Origin: CALDSL01 sp039810245
GTDB taxonomy: Bacteria > Chloroflexota > Anaerolineae > Anaerolineales > Anaerolineaceae
Length of the DNA stretch: 64,000 nt
Direction of reading: 5' to 3'
NCBI GenBank assembly: GCA_039810245.1
Contig: JBDHWQ010000008.1
Location: 84,332-148,331, forward strand
The position numbers and the translations under genes were made by a program. How positions within the stretch are numbered: position 1 is the first letter of the stretch; the number at the start of each line of letters is the position of its first letter. Shown piece by piece: positions 32,077 through 40,576 of the stretch. The notes beneath the pieces are model-generated. The model made no database searches. It saw only the letters and a list, made by a program, of their open reading frames with translations, and was not told the origin of the DNA.

Positions 32077-32748
32077 ATGCTGCTGGCAGTCGATACTTCA
32101 ACCCAGTGGGTGGGGCTGGCCCTGTTCGATGGCGCTCAGGTGCTCAATGAGACTACCTGGCGCACGCACAACCACCATACCGTCGAGGTGGCGCCCGCGC
32201 TGGAAACGCTGTTCAAGAGCACCGGCATTCGCCCCGAGGGCCTGCAGGCATTAGGCGTGGCATTGGGCCCGGGCTCGTTCACCAGCCTGCGCATCGGCCT
32301 GGCAGTGGTCAAGGGGCTGGCGCTGGCGCTGCACCTGCCGGTGATTGGCGTGCCGACCCTGGACGTGCTGGCCGCGGCGCAGCCGCTGCGACAGCAGATG
32401 CCCCTGGCGGCGATTTTGCAGGCCGGGCGCGGGCGGCTGGCAGTGGGCTGGTATCACAGCACCAGCAACGGCTGGCAGGCGGATAGCGAAGCGCAGATCG
32501 CGCGCGTGGAAGAGCTGGCGCAGCAGATCCGTAAGCCTACGCTGGTGTGCGGTGAACTGAACGCTGAAGAGCGTCAGATTTTGGCCCGTAAGCGCAAGAA
32601 CGTTCTGCTGGCCTCGCCCGCGCAGTCACTGCGGCGGCCGGCGGTGCTGGCCGAGCTGGCATGGAAGCGCTGGCAGGCAGGGCAAACCGACGAAGTGGTG
32701 GGGCTATCGCCCATTTACCTGCATGTGGCGGAACCGATCCCCGGGTAA
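32077..32748 (+). CDS. tsaB: tRNA t6A biosynthesis protein TsaB
   Basis: ASKHA-fold partner of TsaD. The N-terminal LLAVDTSTQWVGLALFDG, the HHTVEVAPALETLF helix and the ALGVALGPGSFTSLRIGLA segment (about residues 63-81) are diagnostic. It lacks the TsaD metal site, as expected. 223 aa. GGGAG lies 5-6 nt before ATG 32077. tsaD itself is not in the window. Confidence 0.95.
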   Translation: MLLAVDTSTQWVGLALFDGAQVLNETTWRTHNHHTVEVAPALETLFKSTGIRPEGLQALGVALGPGSFTSLRIGLAVVKGLALALHLPVIGVPTLDVLAAAQPLRQQMPLAAILQAGRGRLAVGWYHSTSNGWQADSEAQIARVEELAQQIRKPTLVCGELNAEERQILARKRKNVLLASPAQSLRRPAVLAELAWKRWQAGQTDEVVGLSPIYLHVAEPIPG

Positions 32749-32764
32749 GCCGGAAGGACACGCC

Positions 32765-33259
32765 ATGACCGCGCGCATCCGCCGCATGACCGTTGACGAC
32801 CTGGACCGGGTGCATCGCATCGATGTGCTGTCTTTCTCGCTGCCGTGGACGGAACGCTCGTTCCGCTTTGAGCTGACCAATAACCCCGTGGCGCGGCTGT
32901 GGGTGGCCGACCTGGCCGGGGAAGGCCAGCCGCCGCAGGTGGTGGCGATGTTAGTGATGTGGCGCATTATCGATGAAGTGCATATCGCCACCATCGCCGT
33001 GCACCCCGACCACCGGCGCGGCGGGGTTGGGCGCAGGCTGCTGGCCGTGGCGCTGCTGGAAGCGCAGCGCGAGGGCGCAGAGAAGGCTTTTCTGGAAGTG
33101 CGGCGCTCCAACCTTGCCGCGCAGGAGCTGTATCACCGCTTCGGCTTCGAAGTGGCCGGCGTGCGCCCGCGCTACTATAAAGATAATATGGAAGACGCGC
33201 TGCTGCTCAACCTCGACCGGCTGGATACTGCGGTACTGGAAAAGCTGGCGCTTGAATAG
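32765..33259 (+). CDS. rimI: Ribosomal protein S18 alanine N-acetyltransferase RimI
   Basis: GNAT acetyltransferase of 164 aa. The acetyl-CoA motif is VHPDHRRGGVGRRLL (about residues 79-93), preceded by strand 4 VHIATIAV and followed by FLEVRRSNLAAQELYHRFGF and the typical end RPRYYKDNMEDALLL. Position directly after tsaE-tsaB is the common arrangement. GGAAGG precedes ATG 32765. Confidence 0.93.
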   Translation: MTARIRRMTVDDLDRVHRIDVLSFSLPWTERSFRFELTNNPVARLWVADLAGEGQPPQVVAMLVMWRIIDEVHIATIAVHPDHRRGGVGRRLLAVALLEAQREGAEKAFLEVRRSNLAAQELYHRFGFEVAGVRPRYYKDNMEDALLLNLDRLDTAVLEKLALE

Positions 33260-33283
33260 GCTTGCCTGCCGCTCGCGGCCGGC

Positions 33284-33682
33284 TTATGGCTGGCCGGTGA
33301 CGGCAATGCACTCAATTTCCACGCGCGCGCCCAGGGCCAGCCCGGTGGTGCCAAAGGCGCTGCGCGCCGGCAGGTGCTGGCCAAAGTAGGGCACGTAGGC
33401 CTGGTTCATCTCGCCCCATTCGGCCATGTCCGCCAGCATCACCGTCACCTTTACCACGCGCTCCAGCGTAGAGCCGTGCTGCTCCAATGTGGCGCGGATG
33501 TTATCCAGCGTCTGGCGCGTCTCGGCGGCGATCCCGCCGGGCACCACATTGCCGGAAGCATCGGTGCCGATCTGCCCGGACAGGTACAGCATGTTGCCCA
33601 CGCGCACAGCCACCGAAAACGGCACCCGCCGGGTGCTGACCGCGGGGTAAAATTCGATCTGTGGATCGGGTTGGTCTTGCAT
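33284..33682 (-). CDS. ridA: RidA family enamine/imine deaminase
   Basis: Trimeric protein that hydrolyses reactive 2-aminoacrylate-type enamines. The 132-aa sequence has LYLSGQIGTD, TRQTLDNIRATLEQHGSTLE and the active-site end PARSAFGTTGLALGARVEIECIA with the conserved Arg and Glu. AGGAG 7 nt before ATG 33682. It is convergent with rimI and divergent from the sugar gene cluster. Confidence 0.92.
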   Translation of the reverse strand: MQDQPDPQIEFYPAVSTRRVPFSVAVRVGNMLYLSGQIGTDASGNVVPGGIAAETRQTLDNIRATLEQHGSTLERVVKVTVMLADMAEWGEMNQAYVPYFGQHLPARSAFGTTGLALGARVEIECIAVTGQP

Positions 33683-33944
33683 AGGATAGCTCCTGATTGG
33701 ATGATTTTGCAGATGTTGGCCTTCCTCTATACGCTATCACAATTCCGCGAATCGTGCTGGCTGGACGGTGGGAGAGTCCTTTTGTCTGTCGGCGCACTCG
33801 CCGAAGTGAGCCGGCGCGGACCACGGGAACAAGGCTCTTGCTTCGGGGAGCAGTAGGAGTGGGCAATGTGGAGATCAACACGCGCGGAAATAACGGTATA
33901 ATGGGCGATGTTCTGCTACGAAACTCACCGAAGAAGGTATTCCT
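33683..33944. other. Structured intergenic region between ridA and the sugar cluster
   Basis: 262 bp with no gene. The stretch 33760-33870 is rich in self-complementary pieces, e.g. TCGGCG-CACT-CGCCGA and GGAC/GTCC, and does not look like decayed coding sequence. A TATAAT at 33897-33902 on the plus strand serves the next gene. I could not match the structure to a known riboswitch. Confidence 0.5.
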
Positions 33945-35261
33945 ATGACTCACCATGACCAGCTGATCGCCAGCTTTCAAGACCGTTCCGCGCGTATCGC
34001 TATCCTCGGACTGGGCTATGTGGGCCTGCCACTGGCCACGGTGTTCGCCGAGGCCGGTTTCCACGTCACCGGCATTGACCCGATCCAGTCCAAGGTGGAC
34101 AGCATCAATCGCGGCGAAAGCTATATCCAGGACGTGCCGGATGAGCAGGTGGCGCGGCTGGTGCGCGACGGCTGCCTGACGGCCACCACCGACTTTGCCG
34201 CGCTGCGCGAAGCCGACGCGGTGAGCATTTGCGTACCCACTCCGCTGCGCAAAACCGGCGATCCCGATCTATCTTTCATCGTCTCGGCCACCGAGGCTGT
34301 GGCGCAGTACGTGCATCCCGGCATGGTGGTGGTGCTCGAATCGAGCACCTACCCCGGCACCACGCGCGAGATGGTGCTGCCACGCTTGCTGGAAGCCAGC
34401 CACCTGACGGTAGGACAGGACTTCTTCCTGGCTTTCTCGCCGGAACGGGTGGACCCCGGCCGCAAGGATTGGACCACCTATAACACGCCCAAAGTGGTAG
34501 GCGGCATTACCGAGGAATGCTCGGACGTGTGCTCCACCTGGTACGCCCAGGCGCTGCAGAAAGTGATCCGCGTTACCTCGTGTGAGGTGGCCGAGATGGC
34601 TAAGCTGCTGGAAAACACCTTCCGCATGATCAACATTGGCCTGGTGAACGAGCTGGCGATCATGTGCGACCGGCTGGGCGTGGACGTGTGGGAAGTGATC
34701 GACGCCGCGGCCACCAAGCCATTTGGCTTTATGAAATTCACCCCCGGACCGGGGCTGGGCGGCCACTGCATCCCCATCGATCCGCTGTACCTGTCGTGGA
34801 AACTCAAGTCGCTCAATTACACCGCGCGCTTTATCGAGCTGGCCTCGGAAATCAACACCAACATGCCACGCTTTGTGGTCAGCAAGGTGCAGGACGCGCT
34901 GAATGAGGCCGGCAAGCCGCTGAAAGGCAGCCAGGTGCTGGTGCTGGGCGCGGCCTACAAGCCCGATATCGACGATATGCGCGAATCGCCGGCGCTGGAT
35001 GTGATCGGCCTGCTGATGAACAAGGGCGCGCAGGTGTGCTACCACGACCCGTATGTGCCCACCATCCAGCACGACGGCTGGGCGATGCACTCGGTGGGCG
35101 AGCTGATGGACGCGGTGCGCGCCGCCGACTGCGTGGTGATCGTCACCAACCACAGCAGCTATGACTACCCGGATATCCTGCATGCCGCGCGTCTGATCGT
35201 TGACACGCGTAATGCGCTGGGGGCGCTCTCGAAGGGCAATGACAAGGTGGTGAAGCTGTAA
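33945..35261 (+). CDS. UDP-N-acetylglucosamine/UDP-glucose 6-dehydrogenase family protein
   Basis: Oxidises the C6 hydroxyl of a UDP-hexose to the uronic acid in two steps. Motifs: LGLGYVGLPLATVFAEAG (residues 21-38), SSTYPGTT, the catalytic Cys in GPGLGGHCIPIDPLYLSWK (about residue 270) and the C-terminal domain GAAYKPDIDDMRESPALD. The GHCIPIDPxYLxWK form is that of WbpA/TviB-type UDP-HexNAc dehydrogenases rather than UDP-glucose dehydrogenase. AAGAAGG precedes ATG 33945. First gene of the polysaccharide operon; the next starts on its stop. Confidence 0.9.
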   Translation: MTHHDQLIASFQDRSARIAILGLGYVGLPLATVFAEAGFHVTGIDPIQSKVDSINRGESYIQDVPDEQVARLVRDGCLTATTDFAALREADAVSICVPTPLRKTGDPDLSFIVSATEAVAQYVHPGMVVVLESSTYPGTTREMVLPRLLEASHLTVGQDFFLAFSPERVDPGRKDWTTYNTPKVVGGITEECSDVCSTWYAQALQKVIRVTSCEVAEMAKLLENTFRMINIGLVNELAIMCDRLGVDVWEVIDAAATKPFGFMKFTPGPGLGGHCIPIDPLYLSWKLKSLNYTARFIELASEINTNMPRFVVSKVQDALNEAGKPLKGSQVLVLGAAYKPDIDDMRESPALDVIGLLMNKGAQVCYHDPYVPTIQHDGWAMHSVGELMDAVRAADCVVIVTNHSSYDYPDILHAARLIVDTRNALGALSKGNDKVVKL

Positions 35262-36235
35262 TGGCGCGCTACCTGGTCAGTGGTGCGGCCGGGTTTATTG
35301 GCTCGCGCGTGGCGGAGCTGCTGCTGGACGCCGGGCACAGCGTGGTGGGGGTGGATAACCTCAACGACGCCTACGACGTGCGCATGAAGCACTACCGCCT
35401 GGAACGCTTGCAGCCGCACGAAGGCTTTGCCTTCACGCGCATGGACATCGCGGAGCGCGAAGCGGTGGCTGGGCTGGCGCAGCATGGCCCATTCGATGCG
35501 ATTCTTAACCTGGCGGCACGCGCCGGAGTGCGCCAGTCGGTGGTCAATCCGTGGGCTTACGTAGACACGAACCTGACCGGCACGCTCAACCTGCTGGAGC
35601 TGGCGCGCGCCAGCGGTATTCCCAAGCTGGTGCTGGCCTCAACCTCGTCGATCTACGGGGCCAACGCGCCGCTGCCCACGCCCGAAAGCGCCGACAGCAG
35701 CCACCCCTTGCAGCCGTACGCGGCCAGCAAAAAGGCCGCCGAGGTAATGGCGCACAGTTATCACTTTTTGCACGGGTTGGACGTGACGATCTTCCGCTAC
35801 TTCACGGTTTACGGCCCGGCCGGGCGGCCGGACATGATCATGTTCCGGCTGGCGCAGTGGATCAGCGAAGGGCGTACGGTACACCTCAACGGCGACGGCA
35901 GCCAGACGCGCGGCTTCACCTACCTGGATGACATCGCCCGTGGCACGATTCTAGGCCTCAAGCCAGTGGGCTACGAGATCTACAACCTGGGCGGCCACCA
36001 GGTGATGAGCATGAACGCGCTGATCGAGCGCATGGAAGCGCTCATCGGGCGTAAAGCCAGCGTGGAGCACCGCGAGTTCCACAGCGCCGATATGCTGGCC
36101 AACTGCGCCGACGTGACCAAGGCGCGGCGTGACCTGGGCTGGGAACCGCGCGTAACGCTGGAAGAGGGCATTCCGCGCCTGGTGGACTGGTACAGGGAGA
36201 ACCGGGCGTTTGCCAGCCAGATCATAACCGAATGA
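35261..36235 (+). CDS. NAD-dependent sugar epimerase (UDP-glucuronate 4-epimerase-like)
   Basis: Extended SDR of 324 aa: VSGAAGFIGSRVAELLL at the N-terminus, DNLNDAYDVRMKHYRLERL (typical of uronate 4-epimerases), LNLAARAGVRQSV, catalytic Tyr-Lys in PYAASKKAAE and RYFTVYGPAGRPDM. It most likely epimerises the uronic acid made by the preceding enzyme. Start overlaps the previous stop by one base and its own stop overlaps the flippase start by 4 nt. Confidence 0.87.
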   Translation: MARYLVSGAAGFIGSRVAELLLDAGHSVVGVDNLNDAYDVRMKHYRLERLQPHEGFAFTRMDIAEREAVAGLAQHGPFDAILNLAARAGVRQSVVNPWAYVDTNLTGTLNLLELARASGIPKLVLASTSSIYGANAPLPTPESADSSHPLQPYAASKKAAEVMAHSYHFLHGLDVTIFRYFTVYGPAGRPDMIMFRLAQWISEGRTVHLNGDGSQTRGFTYLDDIARGTILGLKPVGYEIYNLGGHQVMSMNALIERMEALIGRKASVEHREFHSADMLANCADVTKARRDLGWEPRVTLEEGIPRLVDWYRENRAFASQIITE

Positions 36236-37602
36236 GCAGGCTGCCGTCCGCCTTGCGCTCCTGGGGCCAGGATGCACTCCTCAAGCGGGTGCTGCGCAAC
36301 TCGGGGTACCTGTTTGGCAGCAACGTCATCGGCGCGGTGTTGAGCATCCTCACCGCCAACCTGCTGGGTGTGGCGGGCGTGGGCGTGTTGGGCGTTGTCA
36401 CTTCTCTGGTGGCCAACCTTAACCGGCTGTTCTCGTTCCGCATGGGCGAGGTGGTGGTCAAGCATATGGGCGAGTATCTGGCGCGCGACGACCGCCCGCG
36501 CGCGGCGGCGATCGTCAAGCTGGCGCTGCTGGCCGAGGGGCTGACCTCGCTGGCGGCTTACGGGGTGCTGGCCGCGCTCGCTCCCCTGGCGGCGCGCTTT
36601 ATCGCCAAAGACCCGGCCACGCTGCCGCTGTTCCTGGTGTACGGACTGTCGATCCTCGCTAACTTCGGCACAGAAACCGCGACCGGCGTGCTGCAGGTGG
36701 GCAACCACTTCCGCGGGCAGGCGGCCATCAACCTGGGGCAGAGCCTGCTGCTGGCGGCGCTGGTGGTGGCTGCCGCGCTGACCGGGGCGGGGCTGTGGGC
36801 TGTGTTGCTGATCTACCTGCTGGGCAAAGTGATCCTGGGGCTGGGGCCAATTGCACTGGCCTTGCGCTGGCTGCCCGAGATGGTGGGACCGGGTTGGTGG
36901 CGCGCCCCGCTCAGCCTGATCCCCGACCGGCGCGCGCTGGCCGGGTTTGCGCTCCACACCAACTTCAGTGGTACGATTAACGTGCTGGCCCGCGACAGCG
37001 GGCAGTTATGGATCAGCTATTTCTTTTCCCCGGTCGAGGTCGGGTACTTCAAAGTGGCCCTCTCGCTGATTAACCTGATCGTCATGCCGGTGACGCCTTT
37101 CATCAGCACCACCTTCCCCGAGATCACCCGCGCGGCGGCGCTGCGCCAGTGGGCGCGGCTGCGCGGTTTATTACGCCGGGTGACGCTGCTGGCCGCTGCC
37201 TGGACCGCGGCGGTGGGGGTGGGGCTGCTGGCGGTGGGGCGGCCGCTGCTGTTTTCGGAATGGAGCCTGTTCGGGCGCACGTTCCATATTTACCGGGCCG
37301 AATTTTTGCCGGCTTTTCCGGCGCTGATGATCCTGCTGCTGGGCTACGGGGTGGCCAACATCCTGTTCTGGAACCGCACCCTGCTGCTGGCGCTGGGGCA
37401 GGCCGCGTACCCGTTTCGGGTGGGGCTGGCGGCCACGCTGGCCAAAGTGGCGCTGACGGTGCTGCTGGTGCCGGCCTACGGCTACCTGATGGAAGCCGCG
37501 CTGCTGTCGCTGTACTTTATCGCTTCGGTGGGCATCACCACCGGTCGCGGGCTGGCGCTGGTGCGCGCCCGGGAACGCGCGGCGGGAGCGGAGCCGGCAT
37601 GA
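36232..37602 (+). CDS. Oligosaccharide flippase family protein (Wzx-like)
   Basis: A 456-aa MATE-like/PST-type membrane protein with about 12-14 hydrophobic helices, beginning LLKRVLRNSGYLFGSNVIGAV after a short cytosolic segment. It should move lipid-linked glycan across the membrane. Ends with a ATGA overlap with the next glycosyltransferase. A second, unrelated-looking flippase lies at 51775-53262, so two glycans may be exported. Confidence 0.85.
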   Translation: MSRLPSALRSWGQDALLKRVLRNSGYLFGSNVIGAVLSILTANLLGVAGVGVLGVVTSLVANLNRLFSFRMGEVVVKHMGEYLARDDRPRAAAIVKLALLAEGLTSLAAYGVLAALAPLAARFIAKDPATLPLFLVYGLSILANFGTETATGVLQVGNHFRGQAAINLGQSLLLAALVVAAALTGAGLWAVLLIYLLGKVILGLGPIALALRWLPEMVGPGWWRAPLSLIPDRRALAGFALHTNFSGTINVLARDSGQLWISYFFSPVEVGYFKVALSLINLIVMPVTPFISTTFPEITRAAALRQWARLRGLLRRVTLLAAAWTAAVGVGLLAVGRPLLFSEWSLFGRTFHIYRAEFLPAFPALMILLLGYGVANILFWNRTLLLALGQAAYPFRVGLAATLAKVALTVLLVPAYGYLMEAALLSLYFIASVGITTGRGLALVRARERAAGAEPA

Positions 37603-38735
37603 AGATCGCCTGTATCACCACCTCGCAGATCCCGTCCAGCACCGCCAACAGCATCCAGGTGATGAAGGTGGCCCAGGCGCTGGCGCAGGTGGGCGGGGCG
37701 GTCAGCGTGTTTGCGCCTGGCCGCGCCGCCGCGGATTGGGATACCCTGGCGGCACACTATGGGCTGGTCACGCCGTTTGAGGCGCAATGGGTACCCGGCC
37801 TGCGGCTGTTCCGGCGCTATGATTTTGCCCTGGCGGCGCTCGGCCGCGCGCAGGCATGGGGTGCGGACGTGGTCTACACCTGGCTGATCCAGGTGGCGCT
37901 GCTGGCGGCCATGCGCGGCCTGCCGGTGGTGCTGGAGTTGCATGACCGTCCCACCGGCAAACTGGGGCCGCGACTGTACCGCGCCTTTTTACGCCAGAAA
38001 GCGCGCAAGCGCACCCTGGTGATCACCGGCGCGCTGCGCCGCGCGCTGGAACAGGCCTACGGCTATACCTACCCCGAAGATGAGATCCGTATTGCGCCCA
38101 ATGGCGCCGACCTGGAGCGTTACGCTGACCTGGGCGACCCGGCCATGGCGCGCCACCAGCTAGGGCTGCCGCAGGGGCCTACGGCGGTATACAGCGGCCA
38201 TTTTTACGCCGGGCGCGGGCTGGATCTGCTCTACGCGCTGGCGCAGCGCCTGCCGCAGGTCAATTTCCTGTGGGTGGGCGGGCGCCCGGAAGATGTGGCG
38301 CGCTGGCGCGAAAAGCTGGCCGCTGCCGGGGCCGGCAATGTGCTGCTAACCGGGTTTGTGGAGAACCGCCGCCTGCCGCTGTACCAGGCCGCCGGAGACG
38401 TGCTGCTGATGCCCTACGAGCGCTCGATTGCCGGAAGCAGCGGGGGCAACTCGGTCGAAATCTGCTCGCCGATGAAGATGTTCGAATACATGGCGGTGGG
38501 GCGCGCCATCCTGGCCAGCGACCTGCCAGTGCTGCACGAGGTGCTGGATGAGCGCAATGCCGTCTTCTGCCCGCCGGAAGACGTGGATGCGTGGACGGCA
38601 GCGCTGCAGGCCCTGCTGGACAACCCCAATCGCCTCGCCCAGCTCGCGGGGCAGGCGCGGAGAGACATCTTACGTTACACCTGGCGCGCGCGCGCCGAGC
38701 GCGCCCTGGAAGGGATGCTGCCGGGTGAAGAATAA
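37599..38735 (+). CDS. Glycosyltransferase family 4-type
   Basis: A 378-aa GT-B glycosyltransferase. N-terminal IACITTSQIPSSTANSIQVMK, middle VVLELHDRPTGKLGPRLYR and the donor-site end SVEICSPMKMFEYMAVGRAILASDLP with the usual E-x7-E-like spacing. Donor and acceptor unknown. ATG 37599 overlaps the flippase stop; the following GTG gene overlaps its 3' end by 11 nt. Confidence 0.85.
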   Translation: MKIACITTSQIPSSTANSIQVMKVAQALAQVGGAVSVFAPGRAAADWDTLAAHYGLVTPFEAQWVPGLRLFRRYDFALAALGRAQAWGADVVYTWLIQVALLAAMRGLPVVLELHDRPTGKLGPRLYRAFLRQKARKRTLVITGALRRALEQAYGYTYPEDEIRIAPNGADLERYADLGDPAMARHQLGLPQGPTAVYSGHFYAGRGLDLLYALAQRLPQVNFLWVGGRPEDVARWREKLAAAGAGNVLLTGFVENRRLPLYQAAGDVLLMPYERSIAGSSGGNSVEICSPMKMFEYMAVGRAILASDLPVLHEVLDERNAVFCPPEDVDAWTAALQALLDNPNRLAQLAGQARRDILRYTWRARAERALEGMLPGEE

Positions 38736-40299
38736 AACCTTTCCCATCCTGGCCGCAGCGGCCACGGGGCTGCTGCTCTCCGCGATTCTGGCGCTGCTAT
38801 TCCCACGCGGCAGTTTCTGGAGCGGCTGGCTGGCCGGCAGCGCGCTGCTGGCGCCTGGACTGGTTGGCCTGTGGGCCGCCTGGAAGTGGGCCGGGGGCGG
38901 GCGCGCCCTGGGCTGGATAATGGCGCTGGCCTTTCTGCTGCGTCTGGGGCTGGGCGCGGCTATCAGCCTGGGGCTGCCGCTGTTCGGCTACGACGAGCCC
39001 GAGCAGCGTGCCGGGTACGTGTTCTACGACGCCTACCGCCGCGACGGCGAGGCCTGGGAGCTGGCGCAGAGCGGCGCGCCGCTGCTTTCCGCCTTCCGTG
39101 AAGACTTTGCCACTGACCAGTACGGCGGGCTGCTGGCGCTGAGCGCGCTGGTGTACCGCGCGCTCAGCCCGGATGCGCAGCGTCCATATTTGATCGTCAT
39201 CCTGGGGGCGCTGGCGGCCGCGGCCGGCCTGCCGTTTTATTACCGCGCGCTGCGCGAGCGCTGGAACGCGGGTGTGGCGACCGCGGCCGGATGGATGCTG
39301 GCGCTGTACCCGGATGCGCTGCTGCTGGGCGCGTCGCAAATGCGCGAGCCGTTCCTGATCGGTCTGACGGGCGTGGCCTTCTGGGGCGTGGTGGCCTGGC
39401 CGCGCGGGCCGCGCTGGGCCGCGGCGATGCTGCTGACCAGCCTGGGGCTGATGGCGCTGTTTTCATCCAAGATCGTGCTGCCGGTGGCGGGCGTGCTGGC
39501 CGGCTGGCTGTTCCTCGATCACCTGTATGACCGGCTGCCGCGCCGCGCGCGCATAGCCGTATGGGCAGGGTTGGGTGCGGCCGGGCTGCTGGTGGCGTAC
39601 CTGTTCTGGGAGTGGTTTGCCGCCGCGCTGTTCTGGGATTTGCGCCAGATCCAGGCCACGTCCGGGCTGGGCGAAAAAGCGGTGGCCGAGATCGGCGAGG
39701 TTTTCCGGCCGGTGTTTTACACCATCTATGGCATCGCGCGACCGCTGCTGCCGGCTGCGCTGGCCGCCACGCGCCCGCCGTGGATATGGAAGGTGATCGA
39801 TGTTTCGCGCGCGGCGGGCTGGTACGCGCTGGCCCCGCTGCTGCTGTACAGCTTCTGGACGGTATGGAAAGAGCGCCCGCGCGAGCGGCGGCGCGCGCTG
39901 CTGTGGTTCGCGGCCGCCGCGCTGGCCTGGCTGGTGATCTCCTCGGCGCGCGCCGGAGGCGACCAGTGGGATAACCCGCGCTACCGCGCCATCTTCCTGC
40001 CGTGGATGGCGCTGCTGGCGGCCTGGGCGCTGCGCCGCGCGCTGGAACTGCGCGACGCCTGGCTGGCGCGCTGGCTGGTGGTCGAAGCCATCTTCCTGGG
40101 TTTCTTCACGCAGTGGTACCTCACGCGCTACTACCCGGCCCTGGGCTGGAGCAAGATGCCTTTCTGGCGTTACCCGGCCTGGATTTTGGGTCTCAGCGCG
40201 GTGGTGCTCGGCGGCGGGTGGGCCTGGGAGCGGTGGCAGAAGTCGCGGCATGTTCGGGGGATGAAAAGCATCACGAATAGCCCGAAAAAAGGCGAATAA
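38725..40299 (+). CDS. Polytopic membrane protein, glycosyltransferase (GT-C/GT39)-like
   Basis: A 524-aa protein with about 11-12 transmembrane helices. The acidic loop after helix 3 (PLFGYDEPEQRAGYVFYDAYRRDG) sits where GT-C enzymes carry their catalytic Asp/Glu pair, so a dolichyl/polyprenyl-phosphate-dependent transferase is plausible. GTG 38725 is the start, overlapping the previous gene. The C-terminus is basic and cytosolic. Last gene before the metalloprotease block. Confidence 0.65.
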   Translation: MKNKTFPILAAAATGLLLSAILALLFPRGSFWSGWLAGSALLAPGLVGLWAAWKWAGGGRALGWIMALAFLLRLGLGAAISLGLPLFGYDEPEQRAGYVFYDAYRRDGEAWELAQSGAPLLSAFREDFATDQYGGLLALSALVYRALSPDAQRPYLIVILGALAAAAGLPFYYRALRERWNAGVATAAGWMLALYPDALLLGASQMREPFLIGLTGVAFWGVVAWPRGPRWAAAMLLTSLGLMALFSSKIVLPVAGVLAGWLFLDHLYDRLPRRARIAVWAGLGAAGLLVAYLFWEWFAAALFWDLRQIQATSGLGEKAVAEIGEVFRPVFYTIYGIARPLLPAALAATRPPWIWKVIDVSRAAGWYALAPLLLYSFWTVWKERPRERRRALLWFAAAALAWLVISSARAGGDQWDNPRYRAIFLPWMALLAAWALRRALELRDAWLARWLVVEAIFLGFFTQWYLTRYYPALGWSKMPFWRYPAWILGLSAVVLGGGWAWERWQKSRHVRGMKSITNSPKKGE

Positions 40300-40313
40300 C
40301 GCGAAATTTTTCT

Positions 40314-40363
40314 GGCAAGCCATTCGATGCTGATTCGCTTGCCAACAAAATTCCCCATTTTGT
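40314..40363 (+). terminator. Two small hairpins after the first polysaccharide block
   Basis: Stems 40314-40320/40337-40343 and 40345-40351/40357-40363, the second followed by TTCTCTTCC. A weak terminator candidate. The rest of 40300-40576 is AT-richer leader of the next gene with nothing further recognised. Confidence 0.4.
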
Positions 40364-40576
40364 TTCTCTTCCGCCTGAAACAAGTTACGCCTGCCTGCGT
40401 TAACCTGTACATAGGCTCTATTACTGTCGTTACTGCTGCCTGCCAGCCGGTTTTCCATTATCGACAAATAATTTCATATTTCCTGGAGGTGCATATCGGG
40501 GATATCTATTCCTGCGCCTGTTTTGCCGACCATTGTTCCTTCATTGAGGCTTTCTTACATCCGAAAGGCAAATTTG

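Noticed and set aside
33760..33880. Glycine riboswitch or T-box
   Set aside because: GAGAG and GCCGAAG occur but the partner CUCUCAGG is missing; the minus strand has TGGTCCGCG, lacking the A of the T-box TGGNACC core.
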